Assembly (NCBI RefSeq): GCF_042237075.1
Contig: NZ_JBCGDC010000017.1
Span: 1 to 64,000 of the forward strand
Source: Polymorphospora lycopeni
GTDB taxonomy: Bacteria; Actinomycetota; Actinomycetes; Mycobacteriales; Micromonosporaceae
Direction of reading: 5' to 3'
DNA: 64,000 nucleotides
Made by a program: the position numbers and the translations under genes. Below the pieces are notes generated by a model. It was not told the DNA's origin. It made no database searches and saw only the letters and a program-made list of their open reading frames with translations. Positions within the stretch are counted from its first letter, which is position 1; each line of letters begins with the position of its first letter. Shown here piece after piece: positions 33,384 through 40,808 of the stretch.

Positions 33384-34841
33384 TCAGCCGACCGCGCTCC
33401 GGATGTAGGCCACGCAGGCGTCGTGCAGGCCCGTCCAGGACGCCCCCAGGACCTCCTCCGACGCGTCCTCGACCGACTTCCCGTCGACCACCACCGCCCG
33501 GTAGAAGGCGAGCATCCGCTCCTCGCCGAACCGGTCGACGAGGTGGCGTACGGCCAGGTAACCGATCCCGTACCGGGCGCTGACCTCCCAGGCCTCGGCC
33601 GTCGGGCGCGGCTCGGTGTCCGCCAGCCGCCCGCTCCAGGACCCCTGGGCCACCAACCGCCGGACCTCGTCCAGGCTGCTGTAGCGGCTCACCGGACGGC
33701 CGGCGGCCGCGGCATAGTCGGCCAGTCCCTCGACCAGCCACCACTGGCCGCCGTCGGTGTGCCCGTCGCCGGGCAGCGACGCGGCGTGGGTCAACTCGTG
33801 CCGCAGCAGGTCGTCGAGCACGCTGCTGTGCAGATCCTTGGCGTTGAGCACGACCTCGTAGTGGTCACCACCGACCGGCACCACGTACCCGGCCGTCCAT
33901 TCCGGACGGCCACCGCCGTACCAGCGGTTCCACTCCGGGTCGCCGGCGTAGAAGATCCGGTAGCGGTCGGGCGGGGTGCCTCCGGCGGCGAACCGGTCGG
34001 CGACCGCCGCCGCCCGTTCGGCCTCGCCGAGCAGTTCGGGGAGCCGGGACCGCAGGTCGGGGGTGGTCGCCACGACGGTCCGCGCGCCAACCTGCACGAC
34101 GAGTTCGCTGACCTCCCACGGACGGGGACCGTTCGCCTGGTTCGGCTCGATCGCGACCATCGCCAGGCGGCCGTCCGCGTCGATCCACCGGGTGCTCAGG
34201 TCGACCGGCCCGGTGCGGCACTGCGGTACGACGAAGCAGTGCTCGACGGTGACCGGCACCCGCCATTCGACCCGGCCGTCCTCCTCCAGCCGCATCGGCA
34301 GGCTCGTGACGGTCGGGCGCCAGGTGGTCACCTGCATCGCCCGCAGCGCCGCGAACCGCCGCTTCAGGTCGGCCACGACCGGCTCGGCGGTCTGGTCGGC
34401 GACCGCGAGCCAACCCGCCTCGTCGCCGCGCAGCAGCGCACCGGCCTGCTGGTCGAGCAGCGCGCCGATCCGCTGGCGCAACCACGCCTGGGTCGTCGCC
34501 AGCGGGTCGCCGGGCTCCGGGCTGGAAGCCGGGCCGGACGAGGGCGGGCCGGCGGCCGGCGACCGGTCCAGCGCCCGTACGCCGAGCACCACCGTCGCGG
34601 AGCACAGGAGCAGGACGAGGACCAGACCGAGCCCCGCCCACAGTGGCCACCGGCGGCGCGGCCTCGGGTCGTACGGGGGTGGCATCGGCGCAGCACCGGT
34701 CGTGCCCCCGTACGGGGGTGGCACCGGCCCGCCGCCGAAAGGTGGGGCGGGCCGGACGCCGCCGGGGGCAGGTGGCGGACCACCGGCCGGTGCCGGTGGG
34801 CCACCCGTCGGAGCCGGCGGCGTACGCTCCCCGTCGATCAC
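33384..34841 (-). CDS. Membrane-anchored zinc metallopeptidase-like protein (MA-type)
   Basis: A 485-residue protein. The N-terminal 65 residues are Pro/Gly-rich and cytoplasmic, followed by a TM helix (about 69-90, RWPLWAGLGLVLVLLLCSATV) and a large extracytoplasmic part. A zinc site is visible: H348-E349-L-T-H352 with Glu371 in WWLVEGLADYAA, the HExxH plus Glu arrangement of gluzincins such as the peptidase MA-like family. TACCGT lies 6 nt before the GTG, suggesting a leaderless mRNA. The substrate is unknown; a role in envelope protein processing is only a guess. Confidence 0.8.
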   Translation of the reverse strand: MIDGERTPPAPTGGPPAPAGGPPPAPGGVRPAPPFGGGPVPPPYGGTTGAAPMPPPYDPRPRRRWPLWAGLGLVLVLLLCSATVVLGVRALDRSPAAGPPSSGPASSPEPGDPLATTQAWLRQRIGALLDQQAGALLRGDEAGWLAVADQTAEPVVADLKRRFAALRAMQVTTWRPTVTSLPMRLEEDGRVEWRVPVTVEHCFVVPQCRTGPVDLSTRWIDADGRLAMVAIEPNQANGPRPWEVSELVVQVGARTVVATTPDLRSRLPELLGEAERAAAVADRFAAGGTPPDRYRIFYAGDPEWNRWYGGGRPEWTAGYVVPVGGDHYEVVLNAKDLHSSVLDDLLRHELTHAASLPGDGHTDGGQWWLVEGLADYAAAAGRPVSRYSSLDEVRRLVAQGSWSGRLADTEPRPTAEAWEVSARYGIGYLAVRHLVDRFGEERMLAFYRAVVVDGKSVEDASEEVLGASWTGLHDACVAYIRSAVG

Positions 34842-34847
34842 GGGCGG

Positions 34848-34853
34848 ACGGTA
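34848..34853 (-). promoter_or_regulatory. -10 box of metallopeptidase gene (leaderless)
   Basis: TACCGT on the minus strand, 6 nt before the GTG at 34841. Confidence 0.5.
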
Positions 34854-34922
34854 CGGTGAGCCACCCGGAAGCGGGATCGGCCGTTCAGTCGAGTTGCCGG
34901 CCGGATCGGCACCACGTCGGGG

Positions 34923-35843
34923 CTACTTCTTCGACACCAGCGCGCGGGCGAAGAACGCCATGTTGGCCGGGCGTTCGGCGAGCCGGCGCATCAGGTAGCC
35001 GTACCACTCGTCGCCGTACGGCACGTAGACGCGGACCGTGTAGCCGTCGGCGCTCAGCCGGGCCTGCTCCTCCGGCCGGATGCCGTAGAGGAGCTGGAAC
35101 TCGAAGGTGTCGGGCGAGCGGTCGAACCAGCGGGCCCGGTCCTCGGCGATCGCGATCAGTCGCGGGTCGTGGGTGGCGAGCATCGGGTAGCCCTGGCCGG
35201 ACATCAGGATGTTCATGCACCGCACGTAGGACTTGTCGACGTCGTTCGCCGCCTGGTAGGCCACCGACTCGGGCTCCTTGTAGGCGCCCTTGCACAGCCG
35301 TACCCGGGATCCGGCCGACGCCAGCTCGCGGCAGTCCGACTCGGTACGGCGCAGGTAGGCCTGGAGCACCGCACCGGTGGTCGGGAAGTCGGCCCGCAGC
35401 TTGGCGAGGATCTCCAGCGTGGAGTCGGTGGTGGTGTGGTCCTCCATGTCGAGGGTCACCGTCGTGCCGGCCTCGCTCGCGGCGGCGCAGATCGCCCGCG
35501 CGTTGTCGTAGGCGAACTTCTCGTCGAACTTCTGCCCGATGGCCGAGAGCTTGAGACTCACCTCCGCCGCCGGGGTGAGTTCGGCCGCCGACAGGGCCGC
35601 CAGCAACGACAGGTACTCGTCGCGGACGGCGACGGCCTGTTCCGCGGTGACGGTGTCCTCGCCGAGATGGTCGAGAGTCACCGACAGCCCGTTCGTCACC
35701 AACTCTTGGGTGGCACGAAGGGCGTCGTCAGTTGCGGTGCCGGCGACGAACCGGCGGACGACATCCCGAGTGAACGGTGCCGTCTCGACGAGCCGCTCCA
35801 CCCGGGATGACCGGGAGGCGGCGAGGATGACCGAACGGAGCAT
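34923..35843 (-). CDS. Proline dehydrogenase
   Basis: FAD-dependent oxidation of proline to pyrroline-5-carboxylate, feeding electrons to the quinone pool. The 306-residue monofunctional type has an alpha/beta-barrel with SLKLSAIGQKFD, TLDMEDHTTTDSTLEIL, QAYLRRTESD, RLCKGAYKEPESVAY and the C-terminal YGDEWYGYLMRRLAERPAN (the conserved substrate-binding RR pair). The partner P5C dehydrogenase is not in the window. TACGCT lies 6 nt before the ATG, so it is probably leaderless. Confidence 0.93.
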   Translation of the reverse strand: MLRSVILAASRSSRVERLVETAPFTRDVVRRFVAGTATDDALRATQELVTNGLSVTLDHLGEDTVTAEQAVAVRDEYLSLLAALSAAELTPAAEVSLKLSAIGQKFDEKFAYDNARAICAAASEAGTTVTLDMEDHTTTDSTLEILAKLRADFPTTGAVLQAYLRRTESDCRELASAGSRVRLCKGAYKEPESVAYQAANDVDKSYVRCMNILMSGQGYPMLATHDPRLIAIAEDRARWFDRSPDTFEFQLLYGIRPEEQARLSADGYTVRVYVPYGDEWYGYLMRRLAERPANMAFFARALVSKK

Positions 35844-35849
35844 GACGGC

Positions 35850-35855
35850 AGCGTA
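35850..35855 (-). promoter_or_regulatory. -10 box of proline dehydrogenase gene (leaderless)
   Basis: TACGCT on the minus strand, 6 nt before the ATG at 35843. Confidence 0.5.
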
Positions 35856-35937
35856 GCGCCCGCGATCGGAGGTGGCTGCCGCGACCAGGCAGGATAGCTG
35901 TCCGAGCCGACTTGCGTCGATGCGTTACAACAGACGC

Positions 35938-36195
35938 GTGCACAAGACACCCCGCCGCCGTCTGCGGTCGGCCAGCGTCCAGTTGGGGGCCCTGACCGCA
36001 CTCGCGCTGACGCTGACCGCCTGTGACTCCGACGATGACGACGACTGCGCGATGGGCCCGGTCGGTGGCGGTGGCGCGGTGGCGATGGCGTTGCAGAACC
36101 CGGTCTCGAAGACCGCCGGTGGCGAGCAGCGCGGCACCGCTGCCGTGCCGGAGCGCGGCGGGTTCGGCACCCATCTCGCCTCCTGCGGCGGCTGA
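35938..36195 (+). CDS. Small putative lipoprotein, YgiB-like partner
   Basis: An 85-residue exported protein from the GTG at 35938: a basic start, a hydrophobic stretch ALTALALTLTAC with a possible lipobox Cys29, then an acidic DSDDDDD run and a Gly/Ala-rich tail ending in a Cys. Its stop lies 2 nt before the ATP-grasp gene. The same pairing of a small Cys-containing exported protein with a glutathionylspermidine-synthase-like enzyme occurs in E. coli (ygiB-ygiC, yjfM-yjfC), which supports a real gene. The function is unknown. Confidence 0.65.
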   Translation: MHKTPRRRLRSASVQLGALTALALTLTACDSDDDDDCAMGPVGGGGAVAMALQNPVSKTAGGEQRGTAAVPERGGFGTHLASCGG

Positions 36196-36197
36196 CG

Positions 36198-37364
36198 GTG
36201 CGCCGGGAGGCGTCGACCCCCCGGCCGGACTGGGACGCGACCGTACGCGCCCAGGGCCTGGTCTACATCGACACCGAACTGCCCGACGGCGGCCTGATGT
36301 CGTACTGGGACGAGACGGCCTGCTACCGGCTGGACCTCGACGAGGTGCTGCGGCTGGAGGAGGCGACCGAGGAGCTGCACCGGATGGCGGTCGCGGCGGC
36401 GCGGCACGTCGTCGACCGTCGGCGCTACGCCGAGTTCGGCATCCCGGAGTGGGCGGCCGACGCGGTCGCCCGGTCGCTGCGGGAACATCCGCCGACCCTG
36501 TACGGCCGCTTCGACCTCTGGTACGACGGCTCCTGGCCGCCGAAGCTGCTGGAATACAACGCGGACACCCCGACGGCGCTGGTCGAGGCGGCGATCACCC
36601 AGTGGTACTGGCTGGAGGACACCCGCGCCGAGCACGACCAGTGGAACGGCATCCACGAGGCGCTGGTCGGGGCGTGGCGGCGGATCGGCGCCGACCTGCA
36701 CGACCCGCTGCTGCACGTCGCCTGGTCCGACGAGGAGGAGACCGGCGAGGACCACATGACGGCCGGCTACCTGGCCGAGACGGCGCACCAGGCCGGGCTG
36801 CTGACCGAGTTGATCCCGATGCGGGAGGTCGGCTGGGACGGGCGACGCTTCCGCGACGCCGCCGACACCCCGGTCAACACCTGCTTCAAGCTCTATCCGT
36901 GGGAGTGGATGCTCGCCGAGCCGTACGGCCCGCTGGCCCTCGAACCGGGGACCCCGACCACCTGGATCGAGCCGGCGTGGAAGCTCCTGCTGTCGAACAA
37001 GGCGCTGCTGGCGGTGCTGTGGGAGCTCTACCCCGGGCATCCCTACCTGCTGCCCGCCTACCTCGACTCGCCCCGCTCGATGACCGAGTACGTCGTCAAG
37101 CCGCTGCTCGGCCGGGAGGGCGCGTCGGTACGGATCGTCACGCCGGCCGAAGAGATCACGAATCCGGGCATCTACGGCGACGAGGGCTGGTGCTACCAGG
37201 AATTCCGGGCACTGCCGTCGTTCGACGGTAACCGGCTGGTCCTCGGGAGCTGGGTCGTAGGGGACGAATCGGTCGGTGCCGGACTGCGGGAGAGCACGAG
37301 TCTCATCACCGACGGCTACGCGCGGTTCCTGCCCCACTACGTGTCCACGCCGAAGGGTGCGTGA
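36198..37364 (+). CDS. Glutathionylspermidine-synthase-like ATP-grasp protein
   Basis: A 388-residue member of the GSP_synth ATP-grasp family (YgiC-like). Visible landmarks are LLEYNADTPTALVEAAITQW, CFKLYPWEWMLAE, the ATP-binding LLSNKALLAVLWELYPGHPY, VVKPLLGREGASV and GWCYQEFRALPSFDG. The family forms amide bonds between a carboxylate and an amine with ATP. Actinobacteria lack glutathione, so the true substrates must differ from trypanothione-type chemistry. The GTG start follows the small lipoprotein gene by 2 nt. Confidence 0.85.
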   Translation: MRREASTPRPDWDATVRAQGLVYIDTELPDGGLMSYWDETACYRLDLDEVLRLEEATEELHRMAVAAARHVVDRRRYAEFGIPEWAADAVARSLREHPPTLYGRFDLWYDGSWPPKLLEYNADTPTALVEAAITQWYWLEDTRAEHDQWNGIHEALVGAWRRIGADLHDPLLHVAWSDEEETGEDHMTAGYLAETAHQAGLLTELIPMREVGWDGRRFRDAADTPVNTCFKLYPWEWMLAEPYGPLALEPGTPTTWIEPAWKLLLSNKALLAVLWELYPGHPYLLPAYLDSPRSMTEYVVKPLLGREGASVRIVTPAEEITNPGIYGDEGWCYQEFRALPSFDGNRLVLGSWVVGDESVGAGLRESTSLITDGYARFLPHYVSTPKGA

Positions 37365-37370
37365 GTCGTC

Positions 37371-37376
37371 TACGGT
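37371..37376 (+). promoter_or_regulatory. -10 box of CGNR gene (leaderless)
   Basis: TACGGT, then 6 nt, then the GTG at 37383. Confidence 0.5.
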
Positions 37377-37382
37377 TGTCGA

Positions 37383-37934
37383 GTGAATTTCGACGCGTAC
37401 GCCAGGACCGCGGTTGACCTCGTCAACACGTCGCTGGACGGCGTAGACGACCTGAGATCGTTGTTCACCGACGAAAACGTGTGGATGCGCGACGAGGTGG
37501 CCGAACGCGACCTGGCCACCTTCCGGCGCGCCCAGAAGCGGCTTCGGGACGTGTTCGAATACGGCACGACCGGGCGCGACGGTGAGGCGGTCGTCGAACT
37601 CAACGGGCTGCTCGAGGCGTTCCCGGTGCAGCCGCGCATCTCCGGCCACGACTCCAGCGACTGGCACATGCACGCGAGCAGCCGGGGTGCGTCGGTGAGC
37701 GCGGAATACCTGGCCGGGGCGGTCTGGGGCCTTTCGGTGTGGTTGTGCGAGTACGGCAGCGCCCGCTTCGGGGTCTGCGCCGACGACCGGTGCGGCAACG
37801 TCTACCTGGACACGTCGTCGAACTGCTGCCGGCGGTTCTGCTCCGAACGGTGTGCGACCCGTTCGCACGTCGCCGCCCACCGGGCCCGCAAGCGGGCGGC
37901 GGTCGAGGAGAAGCAGCTCAGCGCGGTGAGCTGA
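37383..37934 (+). CDS. CGNR zinc-finger domain regulator (ABATE-CGNR)
   Basis: A 183-residue protein. The N-terminal ABATE-like region (about 1-125) starts NFDAYARTAVDLVNT. The C-terminal finger is FGVCADDRCGNVYLDTSS then CCRRFCSERCATRSHVAAHR, the CGNR motif with four metal-binding Cys, presumed to bind DNA. Such proteins are thought to be transcription regulators. The final GEEKQ-type tail is basic. It is convergent with the isomerase gene, 4 bp apart. Confidence 0.88.
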   Translation: MNFDAYARTAVDLVNTSLDGVDDLRSLFTDENVWMRDEVAERDLATFRRAQKRLRDVFEYGTTGRDGEAVVELNGLLEAFPVQPRISGHDSSDWHMHASSRGASVSAEYLAGAVWGLSVWLCEYGSARFGVCADDRCGNVYLDTSSNCCRRFCSERCATRSHVAAHRARKRAAVEEKQLSAVS

Positions 37935-37938
37935 CCGG

Positions 37939-38766
37939 TCAGGCGTCGACCCGGGTCGCCGCCGGCGTCGACGGGTTGCCGCTGGTCAGGTGCTGCCGGG
38001 CGAACTCGAGCGAGGCACGCAGGTCGGCCTCGCGGATCGCCCTGCTCTTGGCGCCCCGGGTCGCCACCTCGACGGCGACCGAGCCGGTGAAGCCGCGCCC
38101 GGCCAGCGACGCCAGCAGCGGCCCGCACGGCTGGTTGCCCCGGCCCGGCACGAGGTGCTCGTCGCGGCCCTCACCGGTGCCGTCGCCGAGGTGTACGTGG
38201 GCGAGATTGGCGCCCATCGCGTCGGCCATCCGCAGGGCGTCGGTGTGTGACGCGGCGCAGTGCGACAGGTCGAGGGTGTAGGAGTCGTATCCGGTGTCGG
38301 TCGGGTCCCAGCCCGGCTGGTAGGGGACGAACTCCCGGCCCGCCATCCGTACCGGATACATGTTCTCGACGGCGAACCGGACGTCCGGGTGCTTGGTGAC
38401 CAGGCGACTCAGGCCGGCGGTGAACGTACGGGCGTATTCGCGCTGCCAGGTGAACGGTGGGTGCACGACGACGGTCGGCGCCCCGAGGGTCTCGGCGAGC
38501 ACGGCCGCCCGCCGCAGCCGCTCCCACGGGTCGGGGCTCCAGACCCGCTGGGTGACCAGCAGGCAGGGGGCGTGGACGGAGAGGACCGGCACCCCGTAGT
38601 GGGCGGCCAGGCCGCGCAGCGCGCCGGCGTCCTGGCTGACCGCGTCGGTCCAGACCATCACCTCGACACCGTCGTAGCCGAGCGACGCGGCCAACTCGAA
38701 CGCCGCGGCGGTCGGCTCGGGGAAGACCGAGGAACTGGACAGGAGCACGGGAACACGGGAGGTCAC
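37939..38766 (-). CDS. Sugar phosphate isomerase/epimerase (AP-endonuclease 2 fold)
   Basis: A 275-residue TIM-barrel of the xylose-isomerase-like family: PVLLSSSSVFPEPTAAAFEL, GYDGVEVMVWTD, VHPPFTWQREYAR, FAVENMYPV (metal Glu), YTLDLSHCAASHTDALRM and HVHLGDGTGEGRDEHLVPGR. The residues fit a divalent-metal isomerase; its sugar or inositol-type substrate is not defined. The GTG at 38766 is chosen because TACCCT lies exactly 7 nt before it; an in-frame start 42 nt upstream is less likely. Confidence 0.82.
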   Translation of the reverse strand: MTSRVPVLLSSSSVFPEPTAAAFELAASLGYDGVEVMVWTDAVSQDAGALRGLAAHYGVPVLSVHAPCLLVTQRVWSPDPWERLRRAAVLAETLGAPTVVVHPPFTWQREYARTFTAGLSRLVTKHPDVRFAVENMYPVRMAGREFVPYQPGWDPTDTGYDSYTLDLSHCAASHTDALRMADAMGANLAHVHLGDGTGEGRDEHLVPGRGNQPCGPLLASLAGRGFTGSVAVEVATRGAKSRAIREADLRASLEFARQHLTSGNPSTPAATRVDA

Positions 38767-38773
38767 GGTTGCC

Positions 38774-38779
38774 AGGGTA
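38774..38779 (-). promoter_or_regulatory. -10 box of isomerase gene (leaderless)
   Basis: TACCCT on the minus strand, 7 nt before the GTG at 38766. Confidence 0.5.
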
Positions 38780-38838
38780 GCTCCAAGAAGCCCACCGGCC
38801 ACGGACAAGCAGCCGCAAATCGCCCTTAACCTACCGCC

Positions 38839-39783
38839 TCACGCCGTGCCCAGGTGGTCGAGATGACGCAGGATCACACCCTCGCGCAGCGCCCACGGAC
38901 AGATGTCCAGCGCCTCGACGCCCAGCCGGCGCATCGTGGCCTCGGCCACCACCGCCCCGGCCAGCAACTGGTGTGCCCGGCTGGCGCTGACCCCCTCCAG
39001 TTCGGACAGTTTGCCGGGCGGGATGTGCCGGATGAAGCCGATCACCTGCCGCAGGCCGGTCAGCGGCAGCCTGCGCGGCGCCCACAGCCCGGCCGCGGAC
39101 GGCGCCGCCCCGGTCAGCCGGGCCAGCGTGCGGAACGTCTTCGAGGTGGCGACCGGCCGCTCCCAACCGACCCCGCCGAGACGCGCCACGACCGGGTCGA
39201 GTGCGGAATCGACGTACTCCCTGAGGTCCTCGACAGCCTGGGCCGGCGGCGGGGCGGGCGTGCCGGGATCGATCCCGAGCCACTCCCGGGTCAGCCGGCC
39301 GGCGCCCAACGGCAGCGACATCGCCTGGTCCGGCTCCTCGTCGATACCGGCCGCGAGTTCCAGCGAGCCGCCACCGATGTCCAGCACCAGCAGCCGGCCG
39401 GCCGACCAGCCGAACCAGCGCCGTACGGCGAGGAAGGTCATCCGGGCCTCGTCGGCACCGGAGAGCACCCGCAGGTCGACGCCGGTCTCCTGGCGTACCC
39501 GGTCCAGGACCGCCACCGAGTTCGTGGCGTCGCGGACCGCGGACGTGGCGAAGGCGAGCAGTTCGTCGGCGCCCAGCCGGAGCGCGGCCGCCCGCGCGTC
39601 GGCGGTGGCGGCGACCAACGCGTCCTCACCGGCCCGGGTGAGCGCTCCGTCGGCGCCGATCTGCTCCGCCAGTCGCAGTACGGCCTTCTCCGAGTACGCC
39701 GGCCACGGATGTGCGCCCCGGTGCGCGTCCACCACCAGCAGATGCACGGTGTTGGATCCGACGTCGAGCACACCCAGTCGCAT
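38839..39783 (-). CDS. Ppx/GppA-family exopolyphosphatase
   Basis: A 314-residue ASKHA-fold phosphatase acting on polyphosphate and/or pppGpp. Phosphate-1 motif RLGVLDVGSNTVHLLVVD is at the N-terminus, phosphate-2 LLVLDIGGGSLELAAG is in the middle, and AFATSAVRDATNS lies between. The length matches the short actinobacterial type without the C-terminal HD domain. The ATG at 39783 has TAATGT 7 nt upstream. The window also carries PhoP/PhoR and PhoU, though this gene is not linked to them. Confidence 0.92.
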   Translation of the reverse strand: MRLGVLDVGSNTVHLLVVDAHRGAHPWPAYSEKAVLRLAEQIGADGALTRAGEDALVAATADARAAALRLGADELLAFATSAVRDATNSVAVLDRVRQETGVDLRVLSGADEARMTFLAVRRWFGWSAGRLLVLDIGGGSLELAAGIDEEPDQAMSLPLGAGRLTREWLGIDPGTPAPPPAQAVEDLREYVDSALDPVVARLGGVGWERPVATSKTFRTLARLTGAAPSAAGLWAPRRLPLTGLRQVIGFIRHIPPGKLSELEGVSASRAHQLLAGAVVAEATMRRLGVEALDICPWALREGVILRHLDHLGTA

Positions 39784-39790
39784 GGACAAG

Positions 39791-39796
39791 ACATTA
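39791..39796 (-). promoter_or_regulatory. -10 box of ppx/gppA gene (leaderless)
   Basis: TAATGT on the minus strand, 7 nt before the ATG at 39783. Confidence 0.5.
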
Positions 39797-39842
39797 GGCC
39801 CCTGATGTGCGGTGCCGGCCGGTCGGCCGGTCGCACCGGGCG

Positions 39843-39848
39843 TACGCT
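39843..39848 (+). promoter_or_regulatory. -10 box of Cys-rich protein gene (leaderless)
   Basis: TACGCT, then 6 nt, then the ATG at 39855. Confidence 0.5.
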
Positions 39849-39854
39849 GGCCGG

Positions 39855-40703
39855 ATGGCAACCCGAAAACTGCTGCGTGTCCTGGTCGACGAACCCGCTG
39901 ACCCGCGCAGCCTGGAAGTCGGGCTCGACTTCCCCCGGGAGTGGGTGGAGTTCTTCGACCCGGCCGATCCCAAGCACCTCGTGCGGGCCGACCTGACCTG
40001 GCTGCTGTCCCGCTGGACGTGTGTGTTCGGCAAGGCCTGCCACGGCATCATCGCCGGCCGGGAGGCCGACGGCTGTTGCTCGCACGGTGCGTTCTTCACC
40101 GACTCCGATGACGAGAAGCGGATTCGGAAAGCCGCGAAGCGGCTTACTCCGCAGACTTGGCAGCATTACCGGCGTGGGTTCGAGAACTACACGGAGATGG
40201 ACACCGTCGACGGCGAGAATCCGGCCCGGCGCACCGCCACCCAGGGCGACGAGGGTCCGTGCGTCTTCCACAACGACGCCGAGTTCCCCGGGGGCGGCGG
40301 TTGCGCGCTGCACGCCCAGGCGCTGCGCGACGGCGTACACCCGCTGGAATACAAGCCGGACGTGTGCTGGCAACTGCCGGTCCGCCGGGACCACGAATGG
40401 ACCAAGCGACCGGACGGTTCCCGGGTCCTGGTGTCGACGCTGACCGAATTCGACCGGCGCGGCTGGGGCGCGGGCGGCCACGACCTCGACTGGTGGTGCA
40501 CGTCGTCGCCGGAGGCGCACGTGGGCACCGAGCCGATGTACGTCTCCTACCAGCCGGAACTCACCGCGTTGATCGGATCGGCGGCATACACGAAACTGGC
40601 CGAACTGTGCGCGGCCCGGCTCGAGCACGGGATGGTGGCACCGCACCCGGCGTCGCCGGCGGAGGCGCTGCCGTCGGCGGACGCGTCGACGCGGACGGCC
40701 TGA
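39855..40703 (+). CDS. Conserved cysteine-rich hypothetical protein
   Basis: A 282-residue soluble protein I cannot name with certainty. Its Cys/His residues are clustered like a metal site: CVFGKACHG, GCCSHGAFF, PCVFHNDAEF, GCALHAQAL and VCWQLPVR. The pattern recalls the YkgJ-type putative zinc/iron-chelating proteins, but the spacing differs. The ATG at 39855 has a TACGCT box 6 nt upstream. It is divergent from ppx/gppA. No TM helix or signal is seen, so it is probably cytoplasmic. Confidence 0.7.
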   Translation: MATRKLLRVLVDEPADPRSLEVGLDFPREWVEFFDPADPKHLVRADLTWLLSRWTCVFGKACHGIIAGREADGCCSHGAFFTDSDDEKRIRKAAKRLTPQTWQHYRRGFENYTEMDTVDGENPARRTATQGDEGPCVFHNDAEFPGGGGCALHAQALRDGVHPLEYKPDVCWQLPVRRDHEWTKRPDGSRVLVSTLTEFDRRGWGAGGHDLDWWCTSSPEAHVGTEPMYVSYQPELTALIGSAAYTKLAELCAARLEHGMVAPHPASPAEALPSADASTRTA

Positions 40704-40738
40704 ACAGGTCATAACAGCTGAGCAGCTTATAGACGGGC

Positions 40739-40768
40739 GACTATCAGTTAACTATCTTAACGGTAGTC
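40739..40768. promoter_or_regulatory. Nested AT-rich inverted repeat, possible operator
   Basis: GACTA (40739) ... TAGTC (40768) encloses GTTAA-CTATC-TTAAC. The whole is an imperfect 30-bp inverted repeat in the AT-rich promoter region, 40 bp before the CBM2/beta-helix gene. Confidence 0.5.
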
Positions 40769-40808
40769 GTCACAGCCGGGCGACGGTCCCTCGCCGACGG
40801 AGGACCCG

